From positions 1 to 64,000 of the forward strand of contig DAOTHJ010000010.1 in NCBI GenBank assembly GCA_035447605.1: DNA of 64,000 nt, in the 5' to 3' direction. This document shows positions 58,230 to 64,000 of this stretch, piece by piece. Position numbers and translations under genes: made by a program. The notes beneath the pieces were generated by a model, which had not been told where the DNA came from, ran no database searches, and saw nothing but the letters and a program-made list of their open reading frames with translations. Numbering within the stretch: position 1 is the stretch's first letter; each line of letters starts with the position of its first letter. This DNA is from UMGS1668 sp035447605 (GTDB lineage Bacteria; Bacillota; Clostridia; Oscillospirales; Ruminococcaceae).

Positions 58230-60083
58230 ATGAAAAAGAAATGGATGACTTTTTTCTTGGCGGCCCTGCTCTGTCTGAGCCTCGCGGCCTGCCAAAGTAC
58301 GGAAGAGGGCACCCCGGCGGAATCCGCCTCCTCCGAGAGCACGGGAAGTTTTACCGACAGCGACTTTGAGGTGGGTTATTCCGACTATGTCACGGTCACT
58401 CTTGCGGATGGAACTTCCTCCGCAGACGGCGGCGGCGTGGAGATCGACGGAGATACCGTCACCATCACGGAAGAGGGCACCTACCTGCTGACCGGTGCCT
58501 TGAGTGACGGGCAGATTCTGGTGGACGCCGGGGATTCCGCTGAAATTCAGCTCGTGCTCGACAACGTATCCGTCGCCTGTTCCGGCAGCGCGGCAATCTA
58601 TGTCCGGAAGGCCGGCAAGGTCTTTCTGACGATGACCGAGGGGAGCGAAAACAGTCTCACTTCCTCCGGTGAATTCGCGCAGACGGACGACAACAACGTG
58701 GACGCGGCCGTCTTCTCGAAGGCGGATCTGACGATGAACGGAAACGGCACCCTGACGGTCGGCTGCGAAAGCGGGCACGGCGTGGTTTCCAAGGATACAC
58801 TGAAGGTTGCCGGAGGTACCTATGAGATCACCTCCGCCTCTCAGGGCCTTTCCGGCAAGGAGGGCGTCGAGATCGCGGACGGCGTCTTCGTCATCACCTC
58901 CGGCAAGGACGGCATCCACGCGGAAAACGACGAGGATGCCACGCTCGGCTCCATTTATATTGAGGGTGGCACCTTCGTCATCACGGCCGGCGGCGACGGC
59001 ATGGATGCCTCGGGCGCGCTGACGATTCCGGACGGCGTCTTCACGCTCACCACGGGCGGAGGCAGCATCAACGCAAGCACCGATTCCAACGGGCAGGAGA
59101 ACGCCGCATGGGGTCAGTGGGGAGGCGGTGCGGCAAACGCTTCCGATTCCACGGAGACGGAGACCTCCGCCAAAGGCCTCAAGGCCGACGTAAGCATCCT
59201 CATCAGCGGCGGCGACTTTGCCATTGATTCCTCCGACGACGCCGTCCACACCAATGGGGATCTGAGCATCGCCGGCGGCACCTTCGCGATCAGCTCCGGC
59301 GACGACGGTATGCACGCGGATGCCGGGCTCACCGTCACCGACGGGACCATCAACATCACAAAGAGCTACGAAGGCCTCGAGGGCGCGGCGCTCAACATTT
59401 CCGGCGGAACGATCTCTCTCGTCGCCTCGGACGACGGCCTCAACGCCGCGGGTGGAGCCGACAGCTCCAGCATCGGCGGCAGGGCCGGTCAGAACGGATT
59501 TGACACGGATACCTCGGCCTCCATCACAATCTCCGGCGGCAGCCTGACGATCGACGCCTCCGGCGACGGCATCGACTCCAACGGCGATCTGACGGTCTCC
59601 GGCGGAACGATCTATGTGAGCGGCCCCACCAACTCCGGCAACGGCGCGCTGGACTATGCCGGTACCGGCACCATCACCGGCGGCGTGCTCATCGCGGCGG
59701 GCAGCACGGGTATGGCGCAGAATTTCGGCTCGGATTCCACGCAGGGCTCCATCCTTTATAATTTCTCCTCCGAACAGAGCGGCGGAACCTCCGTCACGCT
59801 GACGGACGGCGACGGCAATGTTCTCGCGAGCTTTACGCCCGAAAAACAGTTCCAGTCCGTCGTCGTCAGCGCCCCGGGGGTCGTGAGCGGCGGCACCTAT
59901 ACGCTGACGGTCGGCGGCGAGAGCGTGACGATTGAGATGACCGGCACGACCTACAGCAATGCCTCCTCCGGAATGAACGGCGGGGCGGGCGTTGGCCCCG
60001 GCGGAGGAACGGCCCCGGGCAACAGGACGGCCCCGGGTGGGGGAACGCTTGACGGAACCTCTTCGGCTACGACGGCGGCCTGA
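58230..60083 (+). CDS. Cthe_2159-like carbohydrate-binding lipoprotein
   Basis: 617 residues. MKKKWMTFFLAALLCLSLAAC is a lipoprotein signal (Cys21). The body is a right-handed parallel beta-helix in which strands such as ISGGTF/VSGGTI alternate with Asp-rich turns (SGDDGMHAD, SSDDAVHTNGD, ASGDGIDSNGD), fitting calcium sites. Cthe_2159 of a Clostridium binds polygalacturonate. A Gly/Pro-rich tail follows residue 585. It closes the VTC-DUF4956 cassette; the often-linked CotH kinase is absent. Confidence 0.88.
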   Translation: MKKKWMTFFLAALLCLSLAACQSTEEGTPAESASSESTGSFTDSDFEVGYSDYVTVTLADGTSSADGGGVEIDGDTVTITEEGTYLLTGALSDGQILVDAGDSAEIQLVLDNVSVACSGSAAIYVRKAGKVFLTMTEGSENSLTSSGEFAQTDDNNVDAAVFSKADLTMNGNGTLTVGCESGHGVVSKDTLKVAGGTYEITSASQGLSGKEGVEIADGVFVITSGKDGIHAENDEDATLGSIYIEGGTFVITAGGDGMDASGALTIPDGVFTLTTGGGSINASTDSNGQENAAWGQWGGGAANASDSTETETSAKGLKADVSILISGGDFAIDSSDDAVHTNGDLSIAGGTFAISSGDDGMHADAGLTVTDGTINITKSYEGLEGAALNISGGTISLVASDDGLNAAGGADSSSIGGRAGQNGFDTDTSASITISGGSLTIDASGDGIDSNGDLTVSGGTIYVSGPTNSGNGALDYAGTGTITGGVLIAAGSTGMAQNFGSDSTQGSILYNFSSEQSGGTSVTLTDGDGNVLASFTPEKQFQSVVVSAPGVVSGGTYTLTVGGESVTIEMTGTTYSNASSGMNGGAGVGPGGGTAPGNRTAPGGGTLDGTSSATTAA

Positions 60084-60126
60084 AGCGCGGCCGGCAAGGG
60101 GAATATGAATTTCCCCAAATCATCCT

Positions 60127-60175
60127 AAAAAAGGCACCGGAAACGATCGAAAGGTCGTCTCCGATGCCTTTTTTG
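60127..60175. terminator. Bidirectional terminator between convergent genes
   Basis: AAAAAAGGCA pairs with TGCCTTTTTT around an imperfect inner stem (CGGA/TCCG, ACGA/TCGT). It separates the beta-helix lipoprotein gene from the Bce permease gene. Confidence 0.75.
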
Positions 60176-60235
60176 TAAAAATAAGCCTATCACCTTTCGG
60201 CCCGGCCGGTGGCTTTCCGCCGGTGAAGCCCGCCG

Positions 60236-61975
60236 TCACACCTTTACGATCTGATAGTAGACCTTGGCCGTCAGCGCGTAGATCATCGCATAGATCGCGG
60301 CGAACACGAGGAGGGCCCCAAGCGTGCACCAGGCGAACAGGGCGATATTTGTCATGTAAAACAGCTTAAACAGCTTCGTAATCATCGGGAAAGCGAAGGA
60401 GATATGCACCGCCGCGGCGAGAATGGGCAGGAAGAACACGGTCAGGATCTGGCTGTGCACGCTGCTTTTGACCTCGCTTTCGGACATGCCGACCTGCTGC
60501 ATGATTTTGAAGCCTTCGGCATCCTCGTAGCCTTCCGAAACCTGTTTGTAGTAGATGATCAGCGCCGTCGCCATCAGGAACAGGAAGCCCAGAAGCAGGC
60601 CGATGAAGAAAAATCCGCCGTACATGCCGTACAGTTCGTCGGAGCACTCGGAGCGCGCCGCCTCATTCGCGGATTTGAAATGAACGCTGTCCTGGCCGAT
60701 CACGTCCCAGATGCCGTCATAGAATTCCGGGGGGACCTCGCCGCTTGTTACGTTAAAGCCGACGTAGGCGTCGGGGAGGGTATCTTCCTCGCCGGTCGCC
60801 CAGACCAGCTCGCCGTGGCTGCCCTCCTTGAGCGCTTCGCCGCAGACGTGTGCGGGGTCGGTGTCGGCGTCGGCCACATAGTAGCGCACATAGGCGAGGT
60901 CGGAGATCTCCATGCCCTGTTTTTTGGCCTCGTCTTGCATGGCCTCCACGACGGTATTCACGGCGTCCTCGTCCGCCTCTCTCAAAATGATCTGCACGTC
61001 GCGCGGGCACCAGTTATCGAGGGCCTCCTCCGTCCCCGCATAGAGGCATACCGTCGAGGAGACGGTGACGAGCACCATCGTCGAGAGGATGCAGATGGAG
61101 GAGAGCCCGGCGGCGTTGCGCTTCATGCGGTGCAGCATGCCGGAGACGGTGGTGAAATGTTCGGTCTGATAGTAATAAGCCCTGTTGCTTCTCAGCAGTT
61201 TCAGCACCGCGATGCTGCCCGCGGAAAAGAGGCAGTACGTGCCGATGATGACCAGAATGACCGCCACAAAAAACAGGCCGAGGGCGGAGACCGGCGATTT
61301 GACCGAGAGCGCGATGCCGTATCCCGCGGCGAGCGTCACCGAGCCGATCAGGGCAGCCAGCCAATGGGTTCTGGGTTCCCGGTCGGCATCCCTTCCGCTG
61401 CGCAGAAGTTCGATGGGTTTCGCCCTCTTGATGCCGTACCAGTTGTACAGCAGACACAGGGCAAAGATGAGGCAGAAGACGATAACCGTCCACAGGATTC
61501 CCTGATTGGATACGAAAAAGCCGAAAGGCACGCCCGCCTTGAGGATGGCGCAGAGAAGGAGCAGCATGAGTTTGGAGAGCAGAATACCCACACCGATGCC
61601 GCACGCGATGCCGATGACGGCGGTGTATACCGTCTCCCAAAACAGAAAGTGCGCGATCTGGCGTTTCTCCATACCGAGGATATTATAAAGGCCGAGCTCT
61701 TTTTTGCGCCGCTTCATGAGGGAGCTGTTGGTATAAAAGATTAAAATGGTTGAGAAGATGCCGATTACGCCGGCGCCGAGCCAGAGCGTTACCATCACAT
61801 AGGTTCCGCCCCGCAGCGTGCCGATGCCTTCGTTCTCCGAGAGAAAAAAAAGGATATAAAACATGGCCGCGGCGCCGATACAGGTGAGCAGGTACGGCAG
61901 ATAATACTTGCCGTTCTTTTTCATATTCTGAGCGGCGAGTTTCGCATAAAAACCAAATTTACGCAAGGTCTTCAC
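60236..61975 (-). CDS. Bce-type ABC transporter permease
   Basis: 579 residues of a FtsX-like permease: three to four helices, a large extracellular domain between two four-helix bundles (about residues 320-455), then the last helices. The architecture and the adjoining kinase/regulator fit BceB-type permeases that sense and resist cell-wall-active peptides. GTG at 61975 overlaps the ATPase gene by 17 bases. A TTG at 61966 is the alternative. The inducing peptide is unknown. Confidence 0.85.
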   Translation of the reverse strand: MKTLRKFGFYAKLAAQNMKKNGKYYLPYLLTCIGAAAMFYILFFLSENEGIGTLRGGTYVMVTLWLGAGVIGIFSTILIFYTNSSLMKRRKKELGLYNILGMEKRQIAHFLFWETVYTAVIGIACGIGVGILLSKLMLLLLCAILKAGVPFGFFVSNQGILWTVIVFCLIFALCLLYNWYGIKRAKPIELLRSGRDADREPRTHWLAALIGSVTLAAGYGIALSVKSPVSALGLFFVAVILVIIGTYCLFSAGSIAVLKLLRSNRAYYYQTEHFTTVSGMLHRMKRNAAGLSSICILSTMVLVTVSSTVCLYAGTEEALDNWCPRDVQIILREADEDAVNTVVEAMQDEAKKQGMEISDLAYVRYYVADADTDPAHVCGEALKEGSHGELVWATGEEDTLPDAYVGFNVTSGEVPPEFYDGIWDVIGQDSVHFKSANEAARSECSDELYGMYGGFFFIGLLLGFLFLMATALIIYYKQVSEGYEDAEGFKIMQQVGMSESEVKSSVHSQILTVFFLPILAAAVHISFAFPMITKLFKLFYMTNIALFAWCTLGALLVFAAIYAMIYALTAKVYYQIVKV

Positions 61976-62726
61976 CGCCCGTTGTCATCACAGTCAGCGC
62001 ATCGGAGATCTTAGCAAACATCTCCTCGGTGCTCTGGTTTCGGCGGTAAAGCTGATGGTAGACTTCGCCGTCCCGCAGGAACAGAACGCGCCTCGCGTGG
62101 CTTGCGGCCTTCACCGAGTGGGTCACCATCAGGATCGTCTGGCCTTCGGCGTTGATTTCCTCAAACAGGCGCAGCAGGGAATCGGTGGCTTTGGAATCAA
62201 GCGCGCCGGTCGGCTCGTCGGCGAGGACGATCTGAGGGTTTGTGATCAGCGCCCGCGCCACCGCCACGCGCTGCTTCTGCCCGCCGGAGATCTCATACGG
62301 AAACTGCCGCAGAATCTTCCGGATGCCGAGCTTCGCGGCGATCGGTTCGAGCCGCGCGGACATCTCCCGGTAAGATTTTCCGGCCAGCACCAGCGGCAAA
62401 AAGATATTGTCCTGCACGGAAAAGGTATCGAGCAGGTTAAAATCCTGAAAGACAAAGCCGAGGTTGTCTCTGCGGAAGGCGGAGATCTCGGTCTCTTTTA
62501 CGGCGGAGAGATCCTTTCCGTTCAGCAGCACCTGACCGCCGGTCGGCCGGTCGAGGGCGGCGAGAATATTTAACAGCGTGGTTTTGCCGGAGCCGGATTC
62601 GCCCATGATGGCGACGTATTCCCCGGCCTCGACGGAAAAGGATACATTGACGAGGGCCTGCACCTGCGCGCCGCCGAAGCGGGGCGTGTATGTTTTTTTG
62701 AGACTTTTCACTTCCAAAAGCGGCAT
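61959..62726 (-). CDS. Bce-type ABC transporter ATP-binding protein
   Basis: 255 residues: Walker A GESGSGKTT, Q-loop FVFQDFNLLD, signature SGGQKQR and Walker B VLADEPTGALDS. ATG at 62726 follows GGGAGG. It is co-transcribed with the permease, under a promoter that seems to be activated by the partner response regulator. Confidence 0.93.
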   Translation of the reverse strand: MPLLEVKSLKKTYTPRFGGAQVQALVNVSFSVEAGEYVAIMGESGSGKTTLLNILAALDRPTGGQVLLNGKDLSAVKETEISAFRRDNLGFVFQDFNLLDTFSVQDNIFLPLVLAGKSYREMSARLEPIAAKLGIRKILRQFPYEISGGQKQRVAVARALITNPQIVLADEPTGALDSKATDSLLRLFEEINAEGQTILMVTHSVKAASHARRVLFLRDGEVYHQLYRRNQSTEEMFAKISDALTVMTTGGEDLA

Positions 62727-62761
62727 GTCGAAAGAAAACCTCCCATTTCCAAGATACCCTC

Positions 62762-62790
62762 AGCATACCGCAGCGCCGGAACATATGCCA
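62762..62790 (-). promoter_or_regulatory. Predicted promoter of the ABC genes
   Basis: On the minus strand, a weak TGGCAT (62790-62785), 17-base spacer, TATGCT (62767-62762). The weak -35 would need an activator, placed about 30 bases upstream. Confidence 0.45.
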
Positions 62791-62814
62791 TCGATCTGGC
62801 TTACATTCCGGCGC
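62773..62814. repeat. Nine-base inverted repeat around the ABC promoter
   Basis: GCGCCGGAA (62773-62781) and TTCCGGCGC (62806-62814) match perfectly with 24 bases between. If transcribed it would form a stem; as DNA it may be a regulator site. Confidence 0.6.
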
Positions 62815-62819
62815 GGGAA

Positions 62820-62837
62820 GCTTACAGTTTTGTAAGC
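62820..62837. promoter_or_regulatory. Candidate BceR-type response-regulator binding site
   Basis: GCTTACA, four bases, TGTAAGC: a perfect 7-4-7 inverted repeat about 70 bases upstream of the predicted transcription start of the ABC genes. Bce-type regulators bind inverted repeats of this shape. A half site, GGCTTACA, recurs at 62798-62805. Confidence 0.65.
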
Positions 62838-62841
62838 GAGC

Positions 62842-63828
62842 TTATTCGATCACCTGCTCTCCGCCGGTCATGTCGATCCGGACGGAGGTTCCGTGTCCTT
62901 TTTCTGAGGAGATACTGATTTTGTGCCCCAGTTTTTCGCAGATCCGTCTGCATAGATAAAGACCGATGCCGGTGGATTTCTTATCCTCCCTGCCGTTGTA
63001 GCCGGTGAAGCCTTTTTCAAAGACGCGGGGCAGATCCTCGGCGCAGATGCCGATGCCCGTATCGGCGACGACAAGCACCTTTTCCTCCGTATAGATGGAA
63101 ATATGCCCTTCGTTCGTATATTTGAGCGCATTTGAGAGAAGCTGCTCGATCACGAACAGCAGCCACTTTTCGTCGGTCAGGACGCGGATTCCGCTCTCCC
63201 TGAAATCCAGCGAGAGCTTTTTTAAAATGAAGAGCCGCGCGTATTTCCGCACCGCCTGCCGTATGACGGAATCAAGGTCACACGTCCGCAGCAGAAGATC
63301 CGAGGATTCGCTGTCGAGCCGCAGGTAGGAGAGCACCATCTCCACATACTGCTCGATATGCAGCAGTTCCGCCTGAAGCGCGGCATTCTGTCCGTTCTCC
63401 TCCGACTGAAGGAGCAGGCTCATGGCGGCAATCGGCGTCTTGATCTGATGCGCCCACATGGTGTAATAATCCATCATATCCCGGCGCTCCGTCTCCGCAT
63501 TCGTGCCGAGGCGCAGCGTCTCTTTATAAAGGATGCACAGAAGCTCCTGATAGTCCGCCTCAAGCGCTCCTTTCGGCGAGGGAAGCTCCTCCAGAGAGAG
63601 CGTCACGCGCTTTTGCAGGAAGACGAGCTCCCGGTGCCTTTTGAGGTAGCCGCCGTAGCCCACGGCAAACAGCACCGCCCCAATCACGGCGCAGAGGAGC
63701 GTGGCATACCACACCGCCTCCACCGGCAGATCGTAAAGCGAAAACACCAGCGCAAAGACGAGGATGAACAGCCCGATCATCAAGATGATTTTGTAGTGCC
63801 GTTTTAGATATAATAACAGAAGTTTCAT
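62842..63828 (-). CDS. BceS-like intramembrane-sensing histidine kinase
   Basis: 328 residues: two close helices (about residues 12-32 and 38-60) with almost no extracellular loop, then H-box MWAHQIKTPIAAM near residue 125, N-box LLSNALKYTN, G1 DTGIGI and G2 STGIGLYLC. This layout, next to a FtsX-type ABC transporter, is typical of kinases that are told of the peptide by the transporter itself. It overlaps the response regulator gene by 4 bases. Confidence 0.92.
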   Translation of the reverse strand: MKLLLLYLKRHYKIILMIGLFILVFALVFSLYDLPVEAVWYATLLCAVIGAVLFAVGYGGYLKRHRELVFLQKRVTLSLEELPSPKGALEADYQELLCILYKETLRLGTNAETERRDMMDYYTMWAHQIKTPIAAMSLLLQSEENGQNAALQAELLHIEQYVEMVLSYLRLDSESSDLLLRTCDLDSVIRQAVRKYARLFILKKLSLDFRESGIRVLTDEKWLLFVIEQLLSNALKYTNEGHISIYTEEKVLVVADTGIGICAEDLPRVFEKGFTGYNGREDKKSTGIGLYLCRRICEKLGHKISISSEKGHGTSVRIDMTGGEQVIE

Positions 63829-64000
63829 TCCATCAGATAGCCGGAGCCTTTTTTGGTTTTGATAAAATCCGTCAGGCCCGCTCCCTCCAGCTTCTTCCGC
63901 AGGCGCGCGACGTTTACGGTCAGCGTATTCTCATCCACAAAACTGTCCGATTCCCAGAGCCGCGTCATGATGGCGTCGCGGCTTACGATCTTCCCGCGGT
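63825..64000 (-). CDS. OmpR-family response regulator (C-terminal end only)
   Basis: The window ends inside this gene. The visible 57 residues, from RGKIVSRDAIMTRLWES to KKGSGYLME, are the recognition half of an OmpR-type winged helix. With the kinase it forms the BceRS-type pair. The receiver domain lies outside the window. Confidence 0.9.
   Translation of the reverse strand, partial: RGKIVSRDAIMTRLWESDSFVDENTLTVNVARLRKKLEGAGLTDFIKTKKGSGYLME

Overview
The window is a 64 kb piece of a bacterial chromosome from the class Clostridia (Firmicutes), probably a gut-type Oscillospirales or Christensenellales relative. The signs are an IspH-ribosomal S1 fusion in a cmk-plsC-ispH/rpsA cluster, a single-chain iron-sulfur L-serine dehydratase, consensus sigma-A promoters with AGGAGG ribosome sites, fairly GC-rich coding DNA with AT-rich promoters, and a Bce-type antimicrobial-peptide module. 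About eight genes appear to start with TTG. I saw no rRNA, tRNA, CRISPR array, insertion sequence or prophage.

Layout. 1-8 kb: end of an RluA-type pseudouridine synthase, DegV, L-serine dehydratase, a PduS/PduT bacterial-microcompartment electron-transfer pair with its own promoter and no other shell genes, an AraC/GyrI-like regulator and an acyl-CoA synthetase. 8-21 kb: a methyltransferase, a four-gene minus operon (SDR, BlaI-like regulator, small membrane protein, zinc-ribbon protein), an AlaX-type editing protein, YebC, CysK with an Rrf2 regulator embedded in degenerate tandem repeats, a metal exporter, a polysaccharide deacetylase, a lipoprotein, a MurR/RpiR regulator and a BaiN-type flavoprotein. 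21-26 kb: cmk-plsC-ispH/rpsA and pncB. 26-39 kb: the core expression block rpoB-rpoC, rpsL-rpsG-fusA and tuf, with promoters that match consensus closely. 39-44 kb: minus-strand AlkD-like protein, orphan BlaI, YbaK, a thymidylate-synthase-like protein, a GDPD phosphodiesterase and an E2-like acyltransferase. 44-50 kb: gltX, glnS, small membrane, PH-domain and macro-domain proteins, cyclophilin. 50-60 kb: diacylglycerol-kinase-like protein, a GT2-GtrA / phosphodiester glycosidase / membrane protein operon, an OmpR-type two-component system, and a VTC - DUF4956 - Cthe_2159-like cassette. 60-64 kb: a Bce-type ABC transporter and two-component system on the minus strand, cut by the window end.

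How it fits together: most of the window is housekeeping (transcription, translation, tRNA charging and editing, isoprenoid, lipid and NAD synthesis) with short accessory cassettes between. The least ordinary parts are the isolated PduS/PduT pair, the 56-bp tandem repeats and the longer diverged repeats that flank the Rrf2 gene, the 60-bp hairpin repeat pair in front of cmk, the internal start that could release free S1 from the IspH-S1 fusion, and the nested inverted repeats in front of the Bce transporter genes. All functional calls are from reading translated sequence and motifs by eye; no database search was run.
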